This document shows positions 18,101 to 26,524 of a stretch of 64,000 bases of DNA, one piece after another; the stretch's first letter is position 1, and each line of letters opens with the position of its first letter. The translations under genes and the position numbers were made by a program. The notes below the pieces were generated by a model. The model searched no databases and was not told the DNA's origin. It was given only the letters and a program-made list of their open reading frames with translations. Location: contig NZ_CP160680.1 in NCBI RefSeq assembly GCF_040784935.1, positions 1,665,501-1,729,500 on the forward strand, in the 5' to 3' direction. This DNA is from Lewinella sp. LCG006 (lineage in GTDB: Bacteria > Bacteroidota > Bacteroidia > Chitinophagales > Saprospiraceae).

Positions 18101-19365
18101 GTGGTAGAATTGCCTGTTACGGTAAAACACAGTTCCAACAAGGTAGCACCATTAGGCAATGTTACACCAGCAGCAAAGGGATCGTTCCAAGTAAAAGTCA
18201 GATTGCCGGGAGTAGGATTGCCGATGGAAGCGGAAGTGAATCCGACCAAAGCCGCATTAAAATTTTGCGACCCCGTAAACATCAAAGCAGCAGGATCATA
18301 ATTGATACTAAACTGCATACCTAGAATGTTATTGAAATCATTCACTGTTACTGGCAAACAGACATTGTCGCCTTGGTTGGCTGATACATCTGCAAGGCTC
18401 AAGGTAAAACCTGTAGGCCCACCACTGCCGCCAACAGTTACGGTTCCACTTTCACTATTGAAAGGGACATTCATTTCGTTGCCATCAATAATTTCTATCG
18501 GCGTAGGAGTACCTGAAAAACTAACAGTGGTAGTCGTACTGCCCGTTACCGTAAAGCACAATTCCAACAAGGTGGCACCGTTAGGCAATGTCACGCCAGC
18601 AGCAAAGGGGTCATTCCAGGTAAAGGTCAAGTTTCCAGGGGTAGGATTACCGATGGACGCAGAAGTAAACCCAACCAAAGCCGCATTAAAATTTTGAGAC
18701 CCCGTAAACGTCAAAGCAGCAGCATTATAGTTGATACTAAACTGCATACCTAGAATGTTATTGAAATCATTCACCGTTACGGGCAAACAGATATTATCAC
18801 CTTGATTCGCTGATACATCTGCAAGGCTCAAGGTAAAACCTGTAGGAGTACCGCCTCCACCACTAACAGTAGCCGCGGCATCATTACCTACAAATCCCAG
18901 GTCGATTCCTTGTGGATTAAGAATTTCTATGGATTGTGGTAAATTTTCATTGAACTCAATCAGAGTGGTTCCATTCAATTCTCCTCGAAAAGTCAGAGAA
19001 AACAGTACCGTCTGGTCCGCAAGACTGACACCCGTAAAATTAGGGTGATTCCAACTCAAAATAACCCTGTCGTTAGGCGCATTTCCCGAACCTGGCACAC
19101 CAAAAGAACTGGTGGTAAGCCCGGGAAGAGCCGTAGCGTTGATATTTGAGATAGATTGATAACTAATGATCGCAGGATTCCATGTTATAGGAAACTGAAT
19201 GCTAGCGACATTGGTAAAATTACTAACCCTGACATCAACGGTAAAAGTATTACCTTGAGTGACAGTGTTGGTAGAGGGAGAAAGTGTAAAAGTCGGCTGG
19301 GCTACTAACTGTATAAAACACAGCAATAGTAGTCCAGTGAACAGGTGTTTTAGCAGTCCGTTCAT
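12145..19365 (-). CDS. Giant surface protein: about ten cohesin-like domains, SprB-type repeats, gliding-associated C-terminus
   Basis: A 2406-residue protein with a signal peptide at residues 1-22 (MNGLLKHLFTGLLLL...). Residues ~23-1430 hold about ten ~139-residue domains with a cohesin-like pattern (GDNVCLPVTVNDFNNILGMQF, then SINYDPAAL). The order is one divergent copy, A-A-B-A-B-A-B-A, and a final divergent copy. Residues ~1435-2310 are SprB/PKD-like repeats (ITIAGGSCPGMETYRW, GSITVTAAGGTEPYTYVW). Residues ~2315-2406 form a gliding-associated (CHU_C-like) C-terminal domain (VVITPDGNGSNDEF, EIYNRWGQLVYET, WEG). It should be exported by T9SS and held on the surface through the PorP/SprF protein encoded next. 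The single-cohesin gene lies 44 bp upstream, so the three form an operon. The cohesin identification is my reading of the pattern, not a profile search; generic invasin- or Ig-like folds are the alternative. Confidence 0.85.
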   Translation of the reverse strand: MNGLLKHLFTGLLLLCFIQLVAQPTFTLSPSTNTVTQGNTFTVDVRVSNFTNVASIQFPITWNPAIISYQSISNINATALPGLTTSSFGVPGSGNAPNDRVILSWNHPNFTGVSLADQTVLFSLTFRGELNGTTLIEFNENLPQSIEILNPQGIDLGFVGNDAAATVSGGGGTPTGFTLSLADVSANQGDNICLPVTVNDFNNILGMQFSINYNAAALTFTGSQNFNAALVGFTSASIGNPTPGNLTFTWNDPFAAGVTLPNGATLLELCFTVTGSTTTTVSFSGTPTPIEIIDGNEMNVPFNSESGTVTVGGSGGPTGFTLSLADVSANQGDNVCLPVTVNDFNNILGMQFSINYDPAALMFTGSQNFNAALVGFTSASIGNPTPGNLTFTWNDPFAAGVTLPNGATLLELCFTVTGNSTTTVSFSGTPTPIEIIDGNEMNVPFNSESGTVTVGGSGPLPITLTLADVSADQGDNVCLPLTVTNFTNITSMQFNVNYNASILSFSGAQNFNATLPGWGAASITNPSPGVLTVNWSNATGVTLANNASLVRLCFDVTGNTTSDVTIPVPRTIQNGDGAAVNSTVNSGTVTVSPPLDGFTLILADATANQGDNVCLPVTVNDFNNILGMQFSINYDPAALTFTGAQNFNAALVGFTAGSVGNPTPGNLTFTWNDPLATGVTLPNGATIFELCFDVLTNESTTVVFSGMPTPIEVIDGDEMEVPFTGLPGTISPPTSGPLPITLTLADVSADQGDNVCLPLTVTNFTNITSMQFNVNYNASILSFSGAQNFNATLPGWGAASITNPSPGVLTVSWSNATGVTLANAASLVRLCFNVTGSTTSDVTIPSPRTIQNGDGAAVNSTVNSGTVTVSPPLEGFGLILADATASQGDNVCLPVTVNDFNNILGMQFSINYDPAALTFTGAQNFNAALVGFTAGSVGNPTPGNLTFTWNDPLATGVTLPNGATIFELCFDVLTNESTTVVFSGMPTPIEIIDGDEMEVPFTGLPGTISPPTSGPLPITFTLTDVTANQGDNVCLPIRVTNFTNITSMQFNINYNAAILSYTGAQNFNIMLPGWGAASITNPSPGVLTASWSNATGITLTDNSSLGRICFDVVGTTTSDVTMPSPRTIQNGDGDAVNSTVNSGTVTINPLVEGFALILADATAMTGDNVCLPVTVNDFNNILGMQFSINYDPAVLVFTSTQNFNPSLVGFTTASVGNPPPPGNLTTTWNDPFANGVTLPNGATIFEVCFDVIGSVTTTVSFSGMPTPIEVIDGDEMEVPFTGVPGTITIGQMGSGTFAASLSTVEACTGDNFCMDFTASTFTDIKGMQFSITYNSTDLSFAQISNINAGLPGLTAASFSASPGVINFQWESSTGNAVSLNPNSVLFSICFNKLTNNNSTVTIGSNPTPIEITDTNDDLVAFSGATGQVTCDPALPLQFGQVDVVNLTCADEPIGSITIVSMVNGSGNYTYQWSIPGQSGPSVTGRGASTITVTVTDTVTGMSVSGTYSITSPPAITGSVVNITNILCAGDNTGAITISAGGGVPPLSYNWSGSLPDNVTTQSNLSAGSYSVTIVDQNGCDQVLGNILVNELAQPIVLTGTVALIPGGGSPGGINLTVAGGTPGFTYSWTGPNGYTFGGQDPNNILTPGEYCVTVTDAAGCMASTCFNVYEVLRLTFFTIDDACPGSCNGGVNITIAGGSCPGMETYRWINLATNADVALTQDLLNACAGTYRVMITDCAGTSISADFTIEESDPIVLEATVTGVTGSNNGTITLTTVSGGSGSGYTFAWTGPNMFTSSMQNLANLAFGTYCVTVTDGAGCTQSACYMVDSAPLSIVQLVTNPVSCPGDTDGSVFFAIAGGQQPISITLNDGTMDIGPFLVNDTGERTITNLPAGNYTYTITDSGMNNLPGSFTIGSPDPLTVSSAIIFNDTEDAGGSGSVTIMVSGGTGIPTITWNGYPNGQQVNQIVGPTTITGIIRDENNCSLPISYQVLQMTESAVITDAGCTDSMDGSITVTAAGGTEPYTYVWTAEGSNDPISMDASIMNLSPNTYTVVITDGTGATLIRNYEIETQSAFTASAVVSGALDCFDSTDGEIQASVTNNGTSTSFTYEFELAGAMVGTNTTGTLGNAAPGTYTIFVIDNFMCEQQTTVQLTAPQPMSVESSVKSISCDGRQDGEIFVEAMGGTAPYSYSWSTGQTGQQRTNLAPGTYTLTVTDANDCQFIESYVVAESAPIIVTIETEPHTDADNCNGSVMAIVLGGNPPYTYNWLNIPGTPNTGTVTNLCAGTYMLQVTDASGCSSEVVSGKVADERFECFEDRVVITPDGNGSNDEFIIFCADALTDNHLEIYNRWGQLVYETNNYSNDWEGTSQNGDDLPAGPYYWVLDYSSPGSGEPLQKRGSLTIVRD
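15480..18850 (-). repeat. Tandem cohesin-like coding repeats with an 834-bp higher-order period
   Basis: Single domains repeat about every 415-420 bp in types A and B. A-B pairs recur at 834 bp (278 codons): for example the run starting GTCGCCATCAAT is at 16381 and again at 17215, with long near-identical stretches around both. The in-frame near-identity points to recent duplication or gene conversion. Confidence 0.85.
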
Positions 19366-19409
19366 GGTTGTGGGGAATTTGGGATGTATGATTAAAGTAG
19401 TCCGTCTAA

Positions 19410-20186
19410 CTAAGGTGCTACACGAAGCAATCGGCGGGTAATAAAGGTATCACCCATCTGAAGTTGCAAAATGTAGGCACCAGTATGTTTAAAAAGTGTA
19501 TTTTCTAATTCAAGCACATGGCTTCCAGGGCTAAAAGTAACCTTTCCGTCCTTGATACGCTGACCACTAACTTCACTTAATGTCCAGAAGATTTCTCCTC
19601 CTTCATTAAGTTCAATCAACACATTAGCATTCTTTGAGAATGGATTAGGAGATACTTCCGCTCGCATGGGGAGATTCTCGACGATCGAAGTGCTGTTGAT
19701 TTCACCAATCGTAATTAGACCTCCTGAAAATTCAGCATTTAGGTCAACGACAGAAGTATCAACGACTTCCATTAAGCCTCCGAAGTCTACCATCGTCTGC
19801 TCTCCTTCTGCGCCAATCACTTCTAGTTGCAAAGTGAAGAGTGATCCTCCATCACTTAGCGTATTTCCAGAGAGAGAGTTATCAAAATACAAGTAGGTCA
19901 ACTCTCCTCCGCTAGCATTCATTGCATTGAAGTTGTCATCTTCAGAAAGTCCAAATGCAATGTTATCTACGCCAACGTATCGCAGCACCATAGAGTCCCA
20001 AGTCACACTAAATGCGGAAGAGACAATGTCATTATAATTACTCACAAGAACATTGACATCGATGGTCTGACCCGGTTCAACCTGATTGTCATTAATATAA
20101 ATAGAGGGGGTGTCTTGTGCGGTAAGAGATAACGACACAAGCAACAAAGAGATAACCCCAAAGCATTGGGATAGTTGAAACTTCAT
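19410..20186 (-). CDS. Small secreted protein: one cohesin-like domain plus T9SS sorting domain
   Basis: A 258-residue protein. The signal peptide runs to about residue 23 (LLLVSLSLTAQ). Residues ~27-160 show the cohesin-like pattern IYINDNQVEPGQTIDVNVLV, then FSVTWDSMVLRYVGVDN. Residues ~175-258 are a type A T9SS sorting domain (AEVSPNPFSKNANVLIEL to FITRRLLRVAP). It is the first gene of a likely operon, 44 bp upstream of the polycohesin protein. By analogy with anchoring scaffoldins it could hold a dockerin-bearing partner at the cell surface; that role is inference. The ATG start gives a clean signal peptide. Confidence 0.82.
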   Translation of the reverse strand: MKFQLSQCFGVISLLLVSLSLTAQDTPSIYINDNQVEPGQTIDVNVLVSNYNDIVSSAFSVTWDSMVLRYVGVDNIAFGLSEDDNFNAMNASGGELTYLYFDNSLSGNTLSDGGSLFTLQLEVIGAEGEQTMVDFGGLMEVVDTSVVDLNAEFSGGLITIGEINSTSIVENLPMRAEVSPNPFSKNANVLIELNEGGEIFWTLSEVSGQRIKDGKVTFSPGSHVLELENTLFKHTGAYILQLQMGDTFITRRLLRVAP

Positions 20187-20304
20187 GGGATTATGTAAAT
20201 TAAGTTACTCAATAAAAATATTGGTGCAAGTTACAAAATTTTATGGTAAGTAATGAAGCATTATTTTTTCTTAAGAATAGTCCTTCAAGTCATCTTCAAA
20301 AAAC

Positions 20305-20341
20305 ACGAACGGCGGCACCCTGAAAGGGTACCGCCGTTCGT
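20305..20341 (-). terminator. Terminator of the 1894-residue dockerin-like protein gene
   Basis: Arms ACGAACGGCGG-ACCCT and AGGGT-CCGCCGTTCGT pair with one internal mismatch. The A-tract on the left gives a U6 tract on the minus-strand transcript, 57 bp beyond the stop at 20398. Confidence 0.85.
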
Positions 20342-20397
20342 TAGCGTATTTATTGGAATAGGGCAAATTCACAAATTTGCCCTATAACCATCTATCA

Positions 20398-23300
20398 TTA
20401 CTTTACAGCAATCATCTTCTTGGTTGCAGTGAACTCACCGGCAGTTACCGTGTAAGTCAATACACCCGTTGCACCTTGGATCATCTCCTTGGTCAAGTTG
20501 ATCGTGTTGTAACCAGCTGCGTAATCACCACGTACTACAGTCAGTACGCGACCACTAGCGTCGCTGATCGTTACGGTTGCTTCTGCATCCGCTGGCAAGT
20601 TGAAACCGATCAAGGTTGTTGCTGCGAATGGGTTTGGCGTGTTCTGGTATACTTCGAAACCTGCTACAGCAACTGCTCCGTTAGAGAAGTTTACGCCTAC
20701 GTTCATGGTGTTACCATTTCCGTAAGCTTCAGCAGCAGTGTAACGGCTAGATACATTGATTACGTCACTCAACTCAGCATCCACTGTTGGGCGGATTACC
20801 AGGCTGAACAATACGTCCTCAGAAGTAGCTTTACCGTTCCAAGAAGCAGTGATCATACCTTCAGCAGCGTAACGCATACCGAAGTTCTCAGCTGTAGCTA
20901 CACCGTACTCGATGTCTACCAACTCTGCTCCGTTCAAGTTCAAGGTACCCTGGAAGCCTTCTACTGATGCCATATCAGCACCACGGAATGCTACCGTGTA
21001 TACGTTACCAGCTTTCACGCTTACGTTCTCTACTTCGAAGTTGAACTGACCGTTCAACGTACGATCGTCACCAGCCAAAGCATTGGCTTGTGCAGAACCG
21101 TTTACGTCACCAATCTTAACACCTACAAAGTCGGCAGTCAATACTGCTTCAGGTAAGTTGTTAACGTTAGCTACTTCTGGGAATTCAGTGAACCATGGGT
21201 TGTTTGCTACTGGGAATACAAAGTCTGCATTCACAAAGCGCCAGCTCGTGTTGTTCGCGAATTCCGTATCAATGTTCAAGATCAACTTACGCAACTGGAT
21301 CATATCCAGGGTAGTGATCGTCTCTGAGTTGTTAACGTCAGCTGCGATGTACTTGTAAGGGCTGTTCAAAGGCTGTACGCCCAAGATGTGCTTGCTCATC
21401 AGTACAAGGTCAAATGTAGATACGCCGTTCAAGAAGTTTGCATTCAGGTAAGGAGCTACAGAGTAGTCACCTCCTGCAGGCAATTCAAAGCTGAACGTTC
21501 CGTTAGCGTTGGTCGTCATTGTGGCAACGTTTCCGTTAACACTTACTTCCACACCTTCTACCGTTTCGTTGTTTTCTGTAGCGATAACACCCTGGATAGT
21601 TCCAGTGCCACCATCAGGACCACAGTCAACGTGCTGCTGTACCAATACATAAGTCTCACAGTAATCGTAGTTACCTTCTTCGTCGAAAGCGTATACGTAG
21701 ACTACTGTCGTAGCTTCGTCATCTTGCGTCAATACCAATCCAGTATCATCTGGGCTTGGTACGAAGTTAGGATCAGCTTCTACATCTGCTGCACGGTAGA
21801 TAGCGTACTTCGTCACGCGAGGTAGACCACCGAACAGTTCTGGTCCTTGACCAGTACAGTCACTGATTGGTGAACCTTCGAAGTCAGAAGCCCAGATAGC
21901 CATGGCACAACCTCCTTCTTCCTGAGGCATCAAGGTTACAGTCAAACCGTTGATACATACTGGTGCTGGTCCTTTACAGTCGATCACATCGAACACGATG
22001 GTCTCGCTGGTCTGGTTACCACAACCGTCCTCAAACAATACGCGTACTGCGTGGTAGATGTTATCTCCCATTGCAGAAGTAATGATTGGGAAAGTACCTG
22101 CAAATACGTAAGTACCGTCACCGTTGTCGGTGATGTTACCCAATACGTTCAAGTCTGCTACGAATTCGTTCGACTTGATGTCGCCGTCGCCGTTAGCGTC
22201 TACTGCAAATGCGTCTAGCTGTGCGGATACCAGGCTTACTACCAAGTTTCCGTCACCGTCAAACAATTCACACTCGTCAGCTACGCTGAATGGAATGCTT
22301 ACTGCTTCTTCACAGTTGCCGTCGTCATCACCAAACTGACCAGCTAATAGGTCAGGACAGTTAGCTGTAGGACCTCCGTACTCACCAACAGTTACTACTG
22401 GTGCGGTTGAGTCGTATACTTTCACGAATTGCGTGTAGATGTAACGACCGAAGTTACGACGACCAAACTGGTCAGCAGGAATACAACCGATGTTGTTACC
22501 TGGGATGTTGTCGTATACGGTGTTAGGAATATCAGAATCTCCGTCACGATCGTTGTGATCGCGGTCGATTACTACTGTGTACTGGATACCTTGCTGAGCG
22601 TCAGCTACGTTATCACAGTTGTTGTCTACTGGGCCAAAGCCACTCACCACCCGTACTACTGGGCGCTCGTTACCTTCTACTGAACGGTCTACAGGAAGTG
22701 CCTCACCGTCGTCTTCCGTCATACGAGGAAGTACCAAACCAGTGTACTCACCATCCCATACACACCAGTTGATCACATCGTAAGTGATGCTCAACTTGTA
22801 ACACTCGTCGCCAGTTGCTGAGAAACGTACTGGATCGCCAATGTTTACGCTCAATACATCACAACCTACAGTGGTCGTAATGATCGTTGGTACATCAGGA
22901 TCACCACAGTCAGCGTCAGCATCTTCTGGGAAGTCGATCGTGAAGTCGTGTACTTCCGTGATCGTGATCAGCTGGCTACAGCTGTTCGTCGAACGGAATA
23001 CTTCGTTGATGTCGATAGCTCCGTTGCCGTTAGCATCGCCCTCTGGGCGCAACTGCCAAGCTTCGAAACGGCGGGTGATAGTTCCCCAACCACAATCGTT
23101 AACCTGGATGTTTGGCGTACGCTCTACGATGGTGTCAACAGCACAGTTGTCTGTACCCGTTGCGCCGCCGAAGATAGAGCTCATCATGATAGAAGTAGCA
23201 GCAAAGTCTTCGTCGTAAGCCGTAGCAATATCACCAGGGAAAGCCAATGGCAAGTTAGAACAAGTCAATGTTACTGGTGCTGGTGCGTAGCAGAATGGGT

Positions 23301-26082
23301 TCAATTTATCTTCTGGAGTGATCACCATCCAACAGATGTTCTCGTTTCCTGACTCGTCAGTTACACGTAGTTCGATCGTGATTTCGTTGTCGATATCACA
23401 GCAGTAGAAGTCTACAAAGTCGCCCCATGGGCTCCAACGGTTAGCACTTGCATCACAAGTGTTGTTGCGCCAGTAGTTACGACGTACTTCCAAAGTTACT
23501 GCTCCACAGTTGTCGTTAGAACCTTCGTCAACGTCAGAAGCAAAGATGCGTGCGATACCCAGGATACCGCTGGCTGAGTCACCACCGCCAATAGATACGT
23601 TCAATTCGTCGTCACATGATGCACTTGGCTCAATCTCGTCCGTTACGATCAAGTCGTACTCTTCACAAGTTTCGTTGCCACAGTCATCTTCGGCACAGAT
23701 GATCAGGATGTGCTCACCAATTGGTGCTGATACTACATCTCCGTCACACAAGTCACCACCAGCGAAGAATGATTCGCCGAAAGCAAGTACCGTGTAAGTC
23801 GTGCCAGCTACGCTTGAACATCCGTTGCCGTCAGTAAGGGTAGGACATGGAATCGCTACGTTCGCCAAACAGCTGAATGGTGAAGTAGATACGTTGATTA
23901 CTGCTGGAATGCCAGTGATTACTGGGCCAGTAGCATCAAATACTTTGATCAACTGCTGAAGCGTACCAGAACCGCCTGGGTTACACCAGTCGATGATGTT
24001 CCACTCACGACGGAGCTTGTAAGTACCTTCACAAACAGTGATACGTGGCTCATCAGAGTAAGAAGCTCCGATGTTACAGTAAATCTGATCAAGGTCGTAG
24101 AAACCAAATGCCGTACGCAACCATGGGTAGCCAGATGCTGATGGGTGAGGATTACCGTTTGCATCAACAGCGAAGTTCTCGTCACACTCCAAAGGAGCTA
24201 CAAATGGAGGGAATACCAAGTCGCCAATCGTTGGCTTACGGAAAGTAATCGTCTGCGTACATGCTGCCGTGCGTGGAGCACCTACACATACACCATCGTA
24301 ACGGTCTGAGACCGTGAACGTACGTGAAAGCGTTACATCACCACAATCACCTGCAGCACTTACTGCATCAGAAAGGGTAACTTTTACAGGACCACAGTTG
24401 TCGCCAACTACAGGGAAACCAGTCAGGTTTACTTTTGCAATGAAAGCATTCAAAGCAGCAGTGCTACCTCCAAAGAAGGTGTTACGCGTAGCCGTGAAGT
24501 TCAAGGTACCATCTGCACTTGCAATCCATGACTGAGGCGTCTGGAAGCGGATGAAGTTGATATCGTCACATACTAAATCACGGGTATCGGTAATATTTAC
24601 AGGGGTAAATTCTGGACCAGAAACACCCGTGTTGTTATCAGAATAGATGCTTACCGTCCAGTTACCAAACTGCGTCGTCAACCAGTTGGTCAATACCAAG
24701 GTATAGGTCGTGTTAGGCAACAAAGGCAGGCTCAAACGTAGCGCTGGATCGAATGGGTTACCTCCAGGTACGAAAGCATCGTCAGATGAACCGATGAGGT
24801 TCTCACAGGGTGCTGTAGGATCGAAACCACCCTGGAACAGGAACATGCTTCCATCACCCCATGCAGTTTCCATCAAGATCGTGTATACGTCAACAGGAAT
24901 AGCAAAGTCTGGCGTAGTGAAAGTTACTACGTCATAGTTGTGCACACCGTCAGCCAGGAAGCCCTGGTTCAAACAGCTGTAGTTGTTGAAGTTCAAGGTT
25001 GCATCAGCAGCACTTAGGTTACCACTTGCTTGGTGAGCAGCATAGTCCTGCGTTACGGTGCTTGTGTTCGCTGGGCAAGTAACTACTGGGTTGGTCTTGT
25101 CTTCGGCGAAGATGTTACCCCAACAAGTGTAAACCAAAGCACCATTGATGTATGCTTCAGCCATGTAAGTGTGGGTACCACAACCAGAAATAACGTTAGT
25201 GTTACCACCATCAACAGTGATAACAATTTCTTCAGCACACTGAATGTTACCCGTCATCACCATTTGAGGAGTGATCGTAGCCATACATTCAGCACCTAGG
25301 GTAACGTTTACGTTTGCGATGCAAGCGACGTTCAATTCTTCGTCACATGGAGTTTCGATTTCGTTGAACATAACCATCATGCCATATTCTACACCTGGAA
25401 CACCGAGTGGTCCAAGACAGTCTGCACCGAGTGCACCCCAATTGTCATCACATGTAGTAACTCCATTAAATGGCCCGCCAGTTTGGTGCTGCCACTGACC
25501 TGGTAGTCCAACAATGGTACTCGTAACCTCCCAGAACCACTGGGTGGCACTTTCTGCTAAAGGAGCAACCGTTACCCAGTAGCGGGTACTCGGGGTTAAA
25601 ACAACTTCATCAGTAAATTCAATGAAAAGGTCTGCATCTCCTTCTGGATCAACATCAGCACCTGCAAAGTCGTTTGTGTAAATAGCAGCACCAGGTTCTC
25701 CCCCTGCATCTGCCCAAATAATTACACGAACAGTACTGGTAGAAATAAAACCGGCAGTTTCTTCGGTACCAGGTACACTAACCGAACACAGAGATGAACC
25801 TACTGCAGGAGAAACAAAATCTTCTGCCCCGTAGGTTGCATTACCTCCAAAGTTGGTCCATACCTGAGACGTAATTCCGTTGACAAATGGGCCAGCAGTA
25901 TTGTCGTAAGACGGAAGATCACCAATACAGTTTCCTGCAGCAGCGGCTCCAGATGCCCAACCGTCGCTGGCTGAGCTAAAATTCTGTCCCATTACTGGAA
26001 CAGCAAAAGCAAGACCACCCAATACCATCAGCGCGCTGATTAGTTTGGTAGCATTGCTCAAACATTGTCTAAATGTTTGCAT
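20398..26082 (-). CDS. Very large secreted multidomain protein with dockerin-like and cohesin-like modules and T9SS sorting domain
   Basis: I start at the ATG 26080-26082 (MQTFRQCLSN...), giving 1894 residues; an in-frame GTG 57 bp upstream would add an unlikely N-terminus. The signal peptide ends near PVMGQ. Residues ~35-1480 are a long Cys-containing, Asp/Thr-rich region with many DxDxDG-like and CDDELNV motifs and no enzyme signature I recognise. Around 1490-1540 there is a carboxypeptidase-regulatory-like domain (GTIQGVIATENNETVEGVEV). Residues ~1550-1660 resemble a type I dockerin: FLNGVSTFDLVLMSKHILG, then AADVNNSETITTLDMIQLRK, with another VKIGDVNGS loop. A cohesin-like domain (~1680-1790) and a type A sorting domain (NTPNPFAATTLIGFNLP to ATKKMIAVK) follow. 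Codon use looks strongly biased toward a few codons, suggesting high expression. It is a surface or matrix protein of unknown specific role. Confidence 0.85.
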   Translation of the reverse strand: MQTFRQCLSNATKLISALMVLGGLAFAVPVMGQNFSSASDGWASGAAAAGNCIGDLPSYDNTAGPFVNGITSQVWTNFGGNATYGAEDFVSPAVGSSLCSVSVPGTEETAGFISTSTVRVIIWADAGGEPGAAIYTNDFAGADVDPEGDADLFIEFTDEVVLTPSTRYWVTVAPLAESATQWFWEVTSTIVGLPGQWQHQTGGPFNGVTTCDDNWGALGADCLGPLGVPGVEYGMMVMFNEIETPCDEELNVACIANVNVTLGAECMATITPQMVMTGNIQCAEEIVITVDGGNTNVISGCGTHTYMAEAYINGALVYTCWGNIFAEDKTNPVVTCPANTSTVTQDYAAHQASGNLSAADATLNFNNYSCLNQGFLADGVHNYDVVTFTTPDFAIPVDVYTILMETAWGDGSMFLFQGGFDPTAPCENLIGSSDDAFVPGGNPFDPALRLSLPLLPNTTYTLVLTNWLTTQFGNWTVSIYSDNNTGVSGPEFTPVNITDTRDLVCDDINFIRFQTPQSWIASADGTLNFTATRNTFFGGSTAALNAFIAKVNLTGFPVVGDNCGPVKVTLSDAVSAAGDCGDVTLSRTFTVSDRYDGVCVGAPRTAACTQTITFRKPTIGDLVFPPFVAPLECDENFAVDANGNPHPSASGYPWLRTAFGFYDLDQIYCNIGASYSDEPRITVCEGTYKLRREWNIIDWCNPGGSGTLQQLIKVFDATGPVITGIPAVINVSTSPFSCLANVAIPCPTLTDGNGCSSVAGTTYTVLAFGESFFAGGDLCDGDVVSAPIGEHILIICAEDDCGNETCEEYDLIVTDEIEPSASCDDELNVSIGGGDSASGILGIARIFASDVDEGSNDNCGAVTLEVRRNYWRNNTCDASANRWSPWGDFVDFYCCDIDNEITIELRVTDESGNENICWMVITPEDKLNPFCYAPAPVTLTCSNLPLAFPGDIATAYDEDFAATSIMMSSIFGGATGTDNCAVDTIVERTPNIQVNDCGWGTITRRFEAWQLRPEGDANGNGAIDINEVFRSTNSCSQLITITEVHDFTIDFPEDADADCGDPDVPTIITTTVGCDVLSVNIGDPVRFSATGDECYKLSITYDVINWCVWDGEYTGLVLPRMTEDDGEALPVDRSVEGNERPVVRVVSGFGPVDNNCDNVADAQQGIQYTVVIDRDHNDRDGDSDIPNTVYDNIPGNNIGCIPADQFGRRNFGRYIYTQFVKVYDSTAPVVTVGEYGGPTANCPDLLAGQFGDDDGNCEEAVSIPFSVADECELFDGDGNLVVSLVSAQLDAFAVDANGDGDIKSNEFVADLNVLGNITDNGDGTYVFAGTFPIITSAMGDNIYHAVRVLFEDGCGNQTSETIVFDVIDCKGPAPVCINGLTVTLMPQEEGGCAMAIWASDFEGSPISDCTGQGPELFGGLPRVTKYAIYRAADVEADPNFVPSPDDTGLVLTQDDEATTVVYVYAFDEEGNYDYCETYVLVQQHVDCGPDGGTGTIQGVIATENNETVEGVEVSVNGNVATMTTNANGTFSFELPAGGDYSVAPYLNANFLNGVSTFDLVLMSKHILGVQPLNSPYKYIAADVNNSETITTLDMIQLRKLILNIDTEFANNTSWRFVNADFVFPVANNPWFTEFPEVANVNNLPEAVLTADFVGVKIGDVNGSAQANALAGDDRTLNGQFNFEVENVSVKAGNVYTVAFRGADMASVEGFQGTLNLNGAELVDIEYGVATAENFGMRYAAEGMITASWNGKATSEDVLFSLVIRPTVDAELSDVINVSSRYTAAEAYGNGNTMNVGVNFSNGAVAVAGFEVYQNTPNPFAATTLIGFNLPADAEATVTISDASGRVLTVVRGDYAAGYNTINLTKEMIQGATGVLTYTVTAGEFTATKKMIAVK

Positions 26083-26154
26083 AAGATTACAATTTGTTAT
26101 GAATAAAAATAAGGTTATGTATGCGCTAATCAATAGCACGGTCTAGGTCGTCCA

Positions 26155-26180
26155 GACAACTGTTTTTGATCACAATTGTC
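26155..26180 (-). promoter_or_regulatory. Inverted repeat in the leader
   Basis: GACAACTGT and ACAATTGTC form a 9-bp inverted repeat around an 8-nt spacer; on the minus-strand RNA it pairs fully with one G-U. A second small stem-loop (GTCT-GG/CC-AGAC) lies next to it. It could be an operator or a structured 5' leader; the role is unknown. Confidence 0.4.
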
Positions 26181-26413
26181 CAGCACTATTTTTTGGTCGT
26201 CGTCAAAAATCGTCACAATATAAAACATTGTGAATAAACACTATGTATAATACCCCAGAAAAAGCAAAAGCCTCACTAGGAATTTTATTTTATTCAACTA
26301 ACAATAATCTAAAGTAATTGGCAAACAAAATAGGTCTGCGATTGGATGGTGTAAAAGGTGATGCAAATAAAGAATTTTATCCGCAAACTTCATTCATGGG
26401 ATTATTGTTATTG

Positions 26414-26421
26414 CAAATTTA
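26414..26421 (-). promoter_or_regulatory. Possible -7 box for the 1894-residue protein gene
   Basis: On the minus strand this reads TAAATTTG, an exact match to TAnnTTTG, placed just after the upstream gene's terminator. No clear -33 element is seen. Confidence 0.35.
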
Positions 26422-26442
26422 TGTTTTTATCCATAAAAAAAA

Positions 26443-26492
26443 GAATTAGGTGTGTTTTTTAACAAAAAATAGTCAAAAAAAACACCTAATTC
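26443..26492 (-). terminator. Terminator of the haem peroxidase gene
   Basis: GAATTAGGTGT...TTTTTT pairs with AAAAAA...ACACCTAATTC (one bulge, 14-nt loop). The A8 tract on the left becomes a U-tract on the minus strand, 33 bp beyond the stop codon at 26525. Confidence 0.85.
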
Positions 26493-26524
26493 GCTAACGA
26501 ATAACGTATTACAAGTAGTTGTTT

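Larger units (their letters stand above)
26083..26524 (-). other. Intergenic leader of the 1894-residue protein gene
   Basis: This 442-bp AT-rich gap contains the peroxidase terminator (26443-26492), a TAAATTTG -7 box (26414-26421, minus) and hairpin-forming sequences near 26140-26180. If the -7 box is used, the leader is about 325 nt long. No ORF or RNA gene of a known family is seen. Confidence 0.5.

Noticed and set aside
13966-18697. Several 100-200-codon plus-strand frames antisense to the cohesin-like gene
   Set aside because: They repeat with the same period as the minus-strand coding repeats and lack any independent features.
26140-26220. Repeated GTCGTC-like short runs upstream of the 1894-residue protein as direct-repeat operators
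   Set aside because: Spacing is irregular and the runs are too short to distinguish from chance.
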